Assembly (NCBI GenBank): GCA_963817635.1
Contig: CAWFPR010000001.1
Coordinates: forward strand, 1-64,000
Direction of reading: 5' to 3'
DNA length: 64,000 bases
DNA from: CAWFPR01 sp963817635
Lineage (GTDB): Bacteria; Acidobacteriota; Vicinamibacteria; Vicinamibacterales; 2-12-FULL-66-21
How positions within the stretch are numbered: position 1 is the stretch's first letter; each line of letters starts with the position of its first letter. Under the pieces are notes generated by a model, which was not told the DNA's origin, did not search any database, and saw only the letters and a list, made by a program, of their open reading frames with translations. Of this stretch, positions 9,938-17,964 are shown piece by piece. The translations under genes were made by a program, and so were the position numbers.

Positions 9938-10085
9938 GGCCCCTCCGTGAACCGTCCGTGACACGGTGTCACGGCACAAGCGAAGGGCCGTTCATATCCC
10001 GAGGGGCCGATCGAACGCAACAGGGAAATCGCGAGGCCGCGCGGCGGATTGCGGGAGGACGACCGGCGGCCGCCGATCCTGCCCG

Positions 10086-11435
10086 TCAGAACCGAAGGCT
10101 CGCGATCCGGCGGTGCCAGGTGATGAGCAGCGCGACCCCGCAGATGATCAGGCCCGACGACAGGCCCCACCAGAGTCCAATCACGCCATAGCCGAGGCGG
10201 AAACAGAGGGCATAGCCCAGCGGGAGGCCGACGATCCAGTGTCCGGCCAGATTCCACAACATGGGTGTGCGTGTATCGCCGAGGCCGCGGAGCACGCCGG
10301 TGGCGACCCCCTGGACGCCGTCGAAGAGCTGAAACAGCGCGGCCACGAACAGCAGGCTCGTCCCGATCTCGAGCACGCGGGCATTGGAGGTGAAGGCACC
10401 GATGAGCTGGGAGGGAAACAGCAGGAACGTCCCGGCCGCGCACGACATGAATACGGTGCCGAACAGCAGCGCTGTCCACCCGGCGTACAGGGCGCCCAGG
10501 CGGTCCCTCCGTCCGACGGCATGTCCGACCCGCACGGCGCCGGCCGACGCCACGCCGAGCGGCACCATGAACGTGAACGCCGCCAGGTTGATGGCGATCT
10601 GATGAGCCGCGAGCGCCGCCGGTGGAAGCCGGCCCGCCAGGACGGTCGCGGCCGCAAACGCGCCGACCTCCAGCGTGACCTGGCTGGCCGCGGGCGCTCC
10701 GAGCGCGAGGAGCCTTCGCATCATCGCAGCCTCGATCCGGCGCGGCGTTTCGAAGAGCCCCGGCGCGCGGCCACGTTCGCGATAGACGATGACCCCGAGC
10801 AGGAAGGTCGCCATCCCGATGCGCGAGATCACCGTGGCCCACGCGGCACCGCGCACGCCCATCGCCGGCGCGCCGAGCTTCCCGAAGATCAACAGCCAGT
10901 TCACGAACACGTTGAGCACGTTGGCCGTGGCGAGCGCGATCATCACCGGGCGCACGATGCCCATGCCCTGGAGGTAGCGCCGGAACGCCGCGTACAACAG
11001 CAGCGGCAGGATGCTCCAGGTCACCACGCGGAGGTAGGGCGCGGTCAGGCGCAGCACCTCGGGATCGAGGCCCCAGCGATCGAGCCCGGCCCCAAGCGCC
11101 AGCAGGACGAGCGTGACCGGCAGGGCCAGCAGCAGGCTGAGCGCGATGCCGTGCAGGAGCCAGCGATGGCAGTCTTCCAGCCGTCCTCCGCCGAAGGCCT
11201 GCGACACCAGCGTGTCGAGACCGAGCAGGAGCCCCATGGCGAAAATACAGACGCCCATGAAGAGCGACGTGCCCACGCCCACCGCGCCGATCGCTTCGGG
11301 ACTGATCCGGCCCACCATGAGCGTATCGACCAGGCCCATCGTCATCCACCCGAGCTCGGCGAACACGACGGGGACCGCCAGCGAGAACATCGGCCGGAAC
11401 TCACGGCGCAGACCGGAGAGCACCACTGATTTCAC
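10086..11435 (-). CDS. MATE-family multidrug/cation antiporter
   Basis: 449-residue inner-membrane exporter with the two six-helix bundles of the MATE (NorM/DinF) family. MatE signature segments are visible: VPVVFAELGWMTMGLVDTLMVGRIS at the start, then LGLDTLVSQAFGGG (about 95). In the second half the same pattern recurs as LGAPAASQVTLEVGAFAAATVLAGRL. GTG start at 11435. Downstream (minus strand) comes the large unknown gene, 148 nt away; no regulator is adjacent, so the substrate is unknown. Confidence 0.93.
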   Translation of the reverse strand: MKSVVLSGLRREFRPMFSLAVPVVFAELGWMTMGLVDTLMVGRISPEAIGAVGVGTSLFMGVCIFAMGLLLGLDTLVSQAFGGGRLEDCHRWLLHGIALSLLLALPVTLVLLALGAGLDRWGLDPEVLRLTAPYLRVVTWSILPLLLYAAFRRYLQGMGIVRPVMIALATANVLNVFVNWLLIFGKLGAPAMGVRGAAWATVISRIGMATFLLGVIVYRERGRAPGLFETPRRIEAAMMRRLLALGAPAASQVTLEVGAFAAATVLAGRLPPAALAAHQIAINLAAFTFMVPLGVASAGAVRVGHAVGRRDRLGALYAGWTALLFGTVFMSCAAGTFLLFPSQLIGAFTSNARVLEIGTSLLFVAALFQLFDGVQGVATGVLRGLGDTRTPMLWNLAGHWIVGLPLGYALCFRLGYGVIGLWWGLSSGLIICGVALLITWHRRIASLRF

Positions 11436-11443
11436 TGGATAAG

Positions 11444-11550
<107 letters not shown>

Positions 11551-11585
11551 GCGCTGCCCGCGCCGCACGTCGGTGCGCTCGGCGG

Positions 11586-12338
11586 TTACCTGCGGCGGAA
11601 GCGCCGCGCATTCATCTCGACGAGCCGGCGGAGTTCTTTCAGCGGTTCGGGATTGTCGTCCACCTGGAGGCGCAGGACGACGTCGTTGTGGAGCCAGACC
11701 CCGCCGTCCTTCTTGACGATCAGCATCGCGGCCGACTGCGAGCCGCGCTTGTCGCCGCCGCCAGCCTGGCCGGCGTCGAGGGCGGCCATCAGGCGCAGCG
11801 ACAGATGCCCCTCGGTCTTCTCGAAGGCGTCCACCATGTTGTCGACCACTGCCGGTCCGGCGAGGATGTTGCCCTGGGCGGTGCAGAACTTCCCACCCTT
11901 GTGGCCCGCCCACGCGTCGGCCTTCGGTCCGGTGAACGCGGCGTAGTTGCCCTGTGCGTCCATGACGGCGAACTGCCGGCCGTCCTTCGGCCAGGGCTGC
12001 CCCTGGTAGCCGGGATCCGGATCGCTGTCCCAGATGGCCTTGACGATCGCGGCCGGCGTCAGGCCGGCGCGGAGCAACTGGAGCGCCCTGGGTCCATAAC
12101 TCACGTCCACGATCGCCTGCGTCGCCGCCGCGCCCACGCCCGCCTCCGCCCACAGCACGCCGTTGCCGACCGAGAACACGCGCGACTGCACCGCGCCGCC
12201 GATTTCGCCTGTTTGTGGGTCGAACCCGAGGATGGAGAAGGTGCCGGGATACGGCGGAAGGTCCGTCGACTGCTGTGCGCCGACTGAAGCGATGAGAAGG
12301 AAGGCAAAGGCAAAGAACAGTAACGCGCCGCGTCGCAT
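11586..12338 (-). CDS. Secreted DUF1028 (Ntn-hydrolase-like) protein
   Basis: About 250 residues: a signal peptide (RRGALLFFAFAFLLIASVGAQQ), then the DUF1028 domain with FSILGFDPQTGEIGGAVQSRVFSVG (about 35), AEAGVGAAATQAIVDVSYGP and the FTGPKADAWAGHK…QGNIL block. DUF1028 resembles the Ntn-hydrolase superfamily; its activity is not established. I chose the ATG at 12338 because GGAG lies 6 nt upstream and it starts the signal peptide directly; an in-frame start exists at 12359. Expected location is the periplasm. Confidence 0.85.
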   Translation of the reverse strand: MRRGALLFFAFAFLLIASVGAQQSTDLPPYPGTFSILGFDPQTGEIGGAVQSRVFSVGNGVLWAEAGVGAAATQAIVDVSYGPRALQLLRAGLTPAAIVKAIWDSDPDPGYQGQPWPKDGRQFAVMDAQGNYAAFTGPKADAWAGHKGGKFCTAQGNILAGPAVVDNMVDAFEKTEGHLSLRLMAALDAGQAGGGDKRGSQSAAMLIVKKDGGVWLHNDVVLRLQVDDNPEPLKELRRLVEMNARRFRRR

Positions 12339-12384
12339 CGAACTCTCCTGTTCTACCATCTACCTTCTACCATCTCCCTTTCCC

Positions 12385-13710
12385 CTATCGCCAGATCATC
12401 AGCTTCTCGATCCAGGGCACGCGCGTCAGGTCGTTGTAGATCACCGTGACCATCAGCATCAGCAGGAGGACGAAGCCGACGAGCAGCATCTTTTCTTTCA
12501 CCTTCATGCTGAAGTCGCGCCGGGAGAGCCCCTCCATCGCGAGGATGGCGATGTGGCCGCCGTCGAGCACGGGGATGGGCATCAGGTTCAGGAGCCCGAG
12601 GTTCAGGCTGATCATGGCCATCAGGCTGAAGAGGGGAATCCACCCCGCCTCGGCGGCACTCCCCGAAACCTGCGCGATGGCGACCGGGCCCATCAACTGC
12701 TTCACCGACGTCTCGCGAGTGACGAGGCCCGCGAGCGTCTGCACGATGAGCGTGGACCATTCCCAGTTGCGCTGCGCGCTCAACTTGATCGCTGCCCACG
12801 GCCCTGGCTCGATGGTGCGGGTTTCGTAGGGACTGAGCTGGGCGCCGATCTTGACGGTGTCGCTGATCTTGCGCGGCGTCACCACGATCTGACGCTCGAC
12901 GCCGCCGCGCTTGATGTCCACCGTCAGCGGCTGGCCCTCGTCCGCCTTGATCAGTTCGACGAACCGCGGATTGGTGATGTCGCGTTCGCCCGCCGCTCCC
13001 ATCACGACGTCGCCGGGCTCGAGGCCGGCCTCGACCGCCGGGGATCCGGGCTCGAGCCCGCTGATGACGGGGTGCATCACCGGCAGGACGCCGATATCCC
13101 CGGTGTCGAACTGCCCTTCAGCTCTGGGCGTCAGCCTCACCGTCGCCGGTGTTCCCTTCCGGTCGACAGCGAGCGCCACTTCACGGTTCGGCTTGGACAC
13201 GATCGCCATGGCGAACTGTTCCCAGGTGCCCACTTCGCGGCCGTCAACCGCCACAACGCGATCGCCGACCTGAACGCCCGCCGCCTGGGCGACCGAACCA
13301 TCGACGAACGAACCGATCACTGGTGGCTGCTGGTCGAAAACGGGCACCGGTGCGCCCTGATACAGCACCAGCGCCATCACGACGAGCGCCAGCACCAGGT
13401 TCATCACCGGTCCCATGACGAGCACCTGAAAGCGCTGCCATTTCGATTTCGACAGGAACTCGTCGGGAGCTCCGGTCCGGTTGTCCTCCGGGTTCTCCCC
13501 GGCCATCTTGACGTAGCCGCCGAGCGGGATGGCGCTGATGCAGTATTCGGTGTCGCCGCGGCGGAAGGCGAAGAGCTTCGGGCCGAAGCCGAGCGAAAAG
13601 GTCAGCACGCGCACGCCAATGCGCCGGGCCATCAGGAAATGCCCGAGTTCGTGCACGAAAATGAGCACGCCGAGCACGAAAACAAAGGCAAGAAGGCTTG
13701 TCGTCAACAC
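12385..13710 (-). CDS. rseP: RIP metalloprotease RseP (site-2 protease)
   Basis: 441-residue intramembrane zinc protease that cleaves transmembrane anti-sigma factors. HELGH at residues 20-24 lies in the first TM helix. Two PDZ-like domains follow (IGSFVDGSVAQAAGVQVGD at about 130 and ISGLEPGSPAVEAGLEPGD at about 215). The third zinc ligand is in MPIPVLDGGHI near 385. GTG start at 13710. It follows dxr closely in an uppS-cdsA-dxr-rseP run, a common bacterial order linking envelope lipid synthesis to envelope stress. Confidence 0.95.
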   Translation of the reverse strand: MLTTSLLAFVFVLGVLIFVHELGHFLMARRIGVRVLTFSLGFGPKLFAFRRGDTEYCISAIPLGGYVKMAGENPEDNRTGAPDEFLSKSKWQRFQVLVMGPVMNLVLALVVMALVLYQGAPVPVFDQQPPVIGSFVDGSVAQAAGVQVGDRVVAVDGREVGTWEQFAMAIVSKPNREVALAVDRKGTPATVRLTPRAEGQFDTGDIGVLPVMHPVISGLEPGSPAVEAGLEPGDVVMGAAGERDITNPRFVELIKADEGQPLTVDIKRGGVERQIVVTPRKISDTVKIGAQLSPYETRTIEPGPWAAIKLSAQRNWEWSTLIVQTLAGLVTRETSVKQLMGPVAIAQVSGSAAEAGWIPLFSLMAMISLNLGLLNLMPIPVLDGGHIAILAMEGLSRRDFSMKVKEKMLLVGFVLLLMLMVTVIYNDLTRVPWIEKLMIWR

Positions 13711-14913
13711 CGCTCCCTTGGTTCGCTACGAGATCGATCTGTACCCCACGGGTCGAGCGGGACGCGAAATCGCGGGCCCACCGGTCCACGGCACGCACGT
13801 CGTCGAGCGTCTGGACGCCCGCGACGCCGTTGGACTCGTAGGCATCCATCGTGCGCCGGATCACTCCGGCGATGCCGGTAAAGGCGAGCTGGCCGCCCAG
13901 GAACGCCGCCACGGCGATTTCATTCGCCGCATTCAGCACAATCGGCAGTCCGGCGTCGCCCGCCAGGGCGCGGAAGGCCAGCGCCAGGCAGGGAAAACGG
14001 CCCGTGTCGGGCAGTTCGAATTCGAGCCGCCCTGCCCTCGCCAGATCGAGGGGGGAAGCGGCGCCGGCCAGCGCTCCGGATAGGCGAAGGCGTACTGGAT
14101 CGGCAGGCGCATGTCGGTCACGCCGAGCTGGGCGAGAATCGAGCCGTCCACGAACTCGACCATCGAGTGCACGATCGACTGCGGGTGCACCAGGACGCCG
14201 ATGCGATCCGGTCCGACATCGAAGAGCCAGCGCGCCTCGATGACCTCCAGCCCCTTGTTCATCAACGTTGCCGAATCGATCGTGATCTTCCGCCCCATCG
14301 TCCACGTCGGATGCCGCAGCGCATCGTCCGGGGTCACGCGGTCGAGATCCGCCGCGGGCAGCAGGCGAAACGGACCGCCCGACGCGGTGAGCACGAGCCG
14401 GCCGACGTCGGCGGTGTCGCGCCCGTGCAGGCACTGATGGATGGCGTTGTGCTCGCTGTCGACCGGCAGGACCGCGACGCCGCGCCGCCGCGCCGCGTCC
14501 ATGACGACCGCGCCGCCCATCACCAGGATTTCCTTGTTGGCGAGCGCGATGCGCTTGCCGGCCGCGATCGCGGCGAGCACCGCCTCGAGGCCGGCCGTGC
14601 CGGACGAGGCAAACAGCACGACATCGGCGTCAGGGTGGGTGGCCACCGCGAGCAGCCCGTCCGGGCCGCACTCCGCCGTCGCCGGGAGCGGGCCGCCGCG
14701 GCGCGTCAGCTCCGACCGCACCTCGGCCAGCGCCGGCGCGGTCGCCATCGCGATCGTGTCGGGCGCGTGTTCGACCACCTGGTCGGCGAAGCGCTCCGAG
14801 TTCTCCCCGGCCGCGAGCGCCACCACCCGCAGCCGGTCCGGGTGCGCGGCGACCACCGCCAGCGCGCTCTGGCCGATCGATCCGGTCGAACCGAGAATCG
14901 CGATGCGAGTCAT
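13704..14913 (-). CDS. dxr: 1-deoxy-D-xylulose 5-phosphate reductoisomerase Dxr (frameshifted in assembly)
   Basis: Second MEP-pathway enzyme (DXP to MEP, NADPH- and Mn/Mg-dependent). It starts MTRIAILGSTGSIG, the NADPH-binding loop. The catalytic and metal segments ALANKEILV, DSEHNAIHQCL, LTASGGPF, HPTWTMGRKITIDSATLMNKG and VHPQSIVHSMVE are all intact. The frame changes near 14053 within a run of six C; one more C restores YPERWPAPLPP-LDLARAGRLEF. The C-terminus also runs open past the rseP start, so a second indel is likely near 13750 (a GGGG run). The end given is my best guess; 13726 is an alternative. Start overlaps the cdsA stop by 1 nt. Confidence 0.9.
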
Positions 14914-15699
14914 CACGCCTGCAGGTACCGGATGTAGACGTAGTAGACCGGCGCCGCGAAGAGCCAGCTGTCGATACGGTCGAGCACGCCGCCGTGCCCG
15001 GGAATGAGCGCGCTCGAATCCTTCACGCCCGCGCTGCGCTTCAGCAGCGACTCGAACAGATCGCCGACGATGCCGAGGGCCGCGATGGCGGCGCTGACGA
15101 GTGCGAGCAGCGGCACGTTCGCGGCGGGAAAGACGTAGTGCCCGCCGGCGGCCATCGCAATCGTGCCGAAAGTCATGCCGCCGATCGCCCCTTCCACCGT
15201 CTTCTTCGGGCTGATCGAGGGAGCCAGCGGCCGCCTCCCGAACGCCCGGCCGGTGTAGGTACTGCGCCGAGTCGCTGACGACGATGGTGGCCATCAGCAG
15301 CAGGACGGCCTCTCGGCCGCCAATCACGCGCACGGCGGCCAGCGCGCCCAGCGGCAGTCCGATATACAGCACCGGCAGGAGCGCCGCCGCGCCGTCGTGC
15401 AGAATCGCCGGACCCGGTGCGCCGGAAGCGACCGCGAGCGAGCCGATGACGATCACCGACGTCATCAGCACGACGTCCACGGGCGCGTAGCCGGCAACCG
15501 CGGCACACGCCGCGAGCACCGCGGCGGTGCACACCGTGCGGGGGACGTGCGCGCCGAGCGCGGCCGCAATCGAGGCGTACTCGACGAACGCCAGCATCGC
15601 GGCGACCAGCGCCAGCACGAGCGTCGCGACCGGCGGGAGGAACCAGACCGTGCCGATCACGACGGGCAGGAGGACGAGCGCCGACAGGACGCGCGTCAC
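14913..15699 (-). CDS. cdsA: Phosphatidate cytidylyltransferase CdsA (one +1 frameshift)
   Basis: Inner-membrane enzyme making CDP-diacylglycerol from phosphatidate and CTP. About 261 residues with several TM helices (VLSALVLLPVVIGTVWFLPP at the start). Near 15263 an extra C after CAGTAC breaks the frame inside SDSAQY-YTGRAFGRRPLAPSISPKKT. After it the family signature is complete: SLLKRSAGVKDSSALIPGHGGVLDRIDS. GTG start at 15699 overlaps the uppS stop (GTGA), indicating translational coupling. Confidence 0.92.
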
Positions 15700-16481
15700 C
15701 GCCCCGCGACCGCCGGCTGGTTGATTCCGCCGTAGCGTCGATCGCGCTTCTGATACGCGAGGATGGCTTCGAGCAGGTGCTGCTTGCGGAAGTCCGGCCA
15801 CAGCGTGCCGGTGACCCAGATTTCCGAATAGGCAATCTGCCACAGGAGGAAATTGCTGATCCGCATCTCGCCGCTCGTCCGGATCAGCAGGTCGGGATCG
15901 GGCTGCCCCGCGGTGTAGAGGAAATCGGAGAAGCGCTGTTCGTCGATGTCGGCCGGAGCAAGTCCCGCAGCCATCATCCGCTTGACGGCCTCGACGATTT
16001 CGGCGCGTCCGCCGTAGTTCAGCGCGATATTGAACAGCATGCCGCCGTTGGCCGCGGTCTTCTCCTCGGCCATCGCGAGTTCCGTCCGCACGTCAGGCGC
16101 CAGCTCGTCGTCGCGGCCGATGACGCGGAAGCGGATGTTGTTGCGAAGCAGCGTCTTCAGCTCGAGGCGGAGGTAGCGCTTCAGCAGCGCCATCAGCGTC
16201 GAAACTTCGGTCACCGGGCGCTTCCAGTTCTCCACCGAAAACGCGTAGAGCGTGAGCACCCTGATGCCGATCCGCGCCGAGCCTTCGACAATCTCCCGCA
16301 CGGATTCGATCCCGGCGCGGTGCCCTTCGACGCGGGGCAGATGCCGCTGGGCCGCCCAGCGGCCGTTCCCGTCCATGATCACGGCGATGTGCCTGGGCAG
16401 GCGGTCGAAATCGACCTGCCGTGCCAGCGCCTCCTCGGGCGACCCGGCCGGCACGACGGTGAGGATGTCTTGAAGCGCCAT
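15696..16481 (-). CDS. uppS: Isoprenyl (undecaprenyl) diphosphate synthase UppS
   Basis: 261-residue cis-prenyltransferase, supplier of the lipid carrier for peptidoglycan and polysaccharide. Motifs: HIAVIMDGNGRWA (about 31-43, catalytic Asp), GHRAGIESVREI, YAFSVENWKRP, LNYGGRAEIVEA and the C-terminal RTSGEMRISNFLLWQ…SEIWVT…WPDF. ATG 16481 heads the uppS-cdsA-dxr-rseP run. Whether the product is C55 or shorter cannot be read from sequence alone. Confidence 0.95.
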   Translation of the reverse strand: MALQDILTVVPAGSPEEALARQVDFDRLPRHIAVIMDGNGRWAAQRHLPRVEGHRAGIESVREIVEGSARIGIRVLTLYAFSVENWKRPVTEVSTLMALLKRYLRLELKTLLRNNIRFRVIGRDDELAPDVRTELAMAEEKTAANGGMLFNIALNYGGRAEIVEAVKRMMAAGLAPADIDEQRFSDFLYTAGQPDPDLLIRTSGEMRISNFLLWQIAYSEIWVTGTLWPDFRKQHLLEAILAYQKRDRRYGGINQPAVAGR

Positions 16482-16557
16482 CGGCGACTCGAACGTAAAT
16501 TAAACCTTGATGATACAGGCTGTTACAGCTGGCGGACAAGGGGCATTCGGCCCCGCC

Positions 16558-17301
16558 TCAATAGCCCACGCGGACGAGGAACAGCCCCTGGGGAGGCGCC
16601 GTCGGGCCCGCCTGGGTGCGATCGAGCGACGAGCGAATGGCGGCGACGCGGGCGGGCGTCCAGCGCCCGAGCCCAACTTCCACCAGGGTGCCGACGATGT
16701 TGCGGACCATGTGGCGGAGGAATCCGTCGCCCGAGATGCGCATGATCGTCGGCCTGTCGTGGCCCCCGCCCTCCTCCCACACGATTTCGCGGACGGTACG
16801 GCAGGTCGTCGCCACGCTCGATCCGGATCCCTGAAACGCGGCGAAGTCGTGCGATCCGACGAGCAGCGCCGCCGCCTCCCGCATCGCGTCGAGGCTCAGC
16901 GGCGGGACCACGTGCCAGGCATACCGGTGGATGAACGGGGACACGAGCGGCGCATTCACGATGCGGTACTGGTACACCTTGCCGGACGCGCTGAACCGGG
17001 CGTGGAATCCGGACGGCATCTCGTCCACGGCCAGTACCCGCACTGCGGCGGGCAGCACGGCATTCAGCGCGCGCATCAGCGTCGGCGTATCGATGGCCGC
17101 CGCCAGCGTCACGCTGGCCACCTGGCCGAGCGCGTGAACGCCCGCGTCGGTCCGGCCAGCCCCATGAACGGTGACCCGGGTCCCTTCGAACGGCTCGAGC
17201 GCGTCCTCGAGCAGCCCCTGAATCGACGTCCCCACACCCTGGCGCTGCCACCCGACGTAGCCGCTGCCGTCGTACTGGAGCGTGAACTTGAGGGTGCGCA
17301 T
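16558..17301 (-). CDS. truA: tRNA pseudouridine(38-40) synthase TruA
   Basis: 247 residues, normal for the family. It starts MRTLKFTLQYDGSGYVGWQRQ; the catalytic Asp is in HGAGRTDAGVHALGQV (about residue 52). Further signatures are VYQYRIVNAPLVSPF and the C-terminal GDGFLRHMVRNIVGTLVEVG. It modifies U38-40 in the anticodon stem of many tRNAs. It lies upstream of uppS with a 76-nt gap, so it may belong to the same transcript. Confidence 0.96.
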   Translation of the reverse strand: MRTLKFTLQYDGSGYVGWQRQGVGTSIQGLLEDALEPFEGTRVTVHGAGRTDAGVHALGQVASVTLAAAIDTPTLMRALNAVLPAAVRVLAVDEMPSGFHARFSASGKVYQYRIVNAPLVSPFIHRYAWHVVPPLSLDAMREAAALLVGSHDFAAFQGSGSSVATTCRTVREIVWEEGGGHDRPTIMRISGDGFLRHMVRNIVGTLVEVGLGRWTPARVAAIRSSLDRTQAGPTAPPQGLFLVRVGY

Positions 17302-17319
17302 CGTTGACGCCCAACCTGG

Positions 17320-17399
17320 CCCCTGAGCCCTGAGCCCTGAGCCCTGAGCCTTGAGCCCTGAGCCTTTGAGCCCTACCGCGGCCCTGAGCCTTGAGCCCG
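17320..17399. repeat. Degenerate heptamer repeat (GAGCCYT family)
   Basis: Units of TGAGCCC/TGAGCCT repeat about nine times between truA and pyrE, interrupted by a short ACCGCG segment. The right end runs into pyrE, so the last residues and stop codon of PyrE are encoded by repeat DNA. The same family recurs at 34404-34463 and, degenerate and inverted, at 62941-63058. Confidence 0.85.
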
Positions 17400-17960
17400 G
17401 CTCCCCGGCTTCACCACCGGCATGCCCTGCGCGCAGAGCGGACAGGTCTCCGGCCTGTAGGTCGGCACGTGCAACTGGACGAGCGCGAACAGCGGGATGT
17501 TCAACCGGGTCGGATCGATGCCCCGGTCGATGATCGCGCAGGCGCCGAGGACACTGGCTCCGGCCGCACCCGCGACGTCGATCGTCTCGCGGGTCGATCC
17601 GCCGGTTGTAATCACGTCTTCGACGACGAGCACGCGATCGGTGGACGCGAGGATGAAGCCGCGGCGCATGGTGAGCAGTCCGTCCTGCCGCTCGGCGAAA
17701 ATCGCGCGCACGCCGAGCGCGCGGCCGACCTCCTGCCCGATGACGATGCCGCCGAGTGCGGGCGAGAGGACGACCGTCGGCTGGAGGTGGCGCGTGCGGG
17801 CGGCCAGCGCGGCGCCGAGATGCGAGGCGAACTCCGGGTACTGCAGCACGAGCGCGCTCTGCAGGTAGCGCTCGCTGTGCAGGCCGGACGACAGCCTGAA
17901 GTGCCCTTCGAGCAGCGCCCCCGACTGGCGGAACAGTTCCAGAATCGCGTCAGATTCCAT
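17373..17960 (-). CDS. pyrE: Orotate phosphoribosyltransferase PyrE
   Basis: 195 residues. Converts orotate plus PRPP to OMP, the fifth step of UMP synthesis. N-terminal LFRQSGALLEGHFRLSSGLHSERYLQ is typical; the PRPP-binding loop is RVLVVEDVITTGGSTRETI (about 110-128). The C-terminus carries a CPLCAQGMP motif, also found in the paralogue at 26.5 kb, then a tail read from heptamer repeat DNA. ATG 17960. It is separated from the other pyr genes by 9 kb and follows the S9 peptidase stop by 4 nt. Confidence 0.93.
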   Translation of the reverse strand: MESDAILELFRQSGALLEGHFRLSSGLHSERYLQSALVLQYPEFASHLGAALAARTRHLQPTVVLSPALGGIVIGQEVGRALGVRAIFAERQDGLLTMRRGFILASTDRVLVVEDVITTGGSTRETIDVAGAAGASVLGACAIIDRGIDPTRLNIPLFALVQLHVPTYRPETCPLCAQGMPVVKPGSRAQGSGPR

Positions 17961-17964
17961 CGTC

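Noticed and set aside
13244..13704. Dxr extending through the rseP start
   Set aside because: It would overlap rseP by more than 450 bp and encode Arg-rich nonsense; a second small indel near the Dxr C-terminus explains it better.
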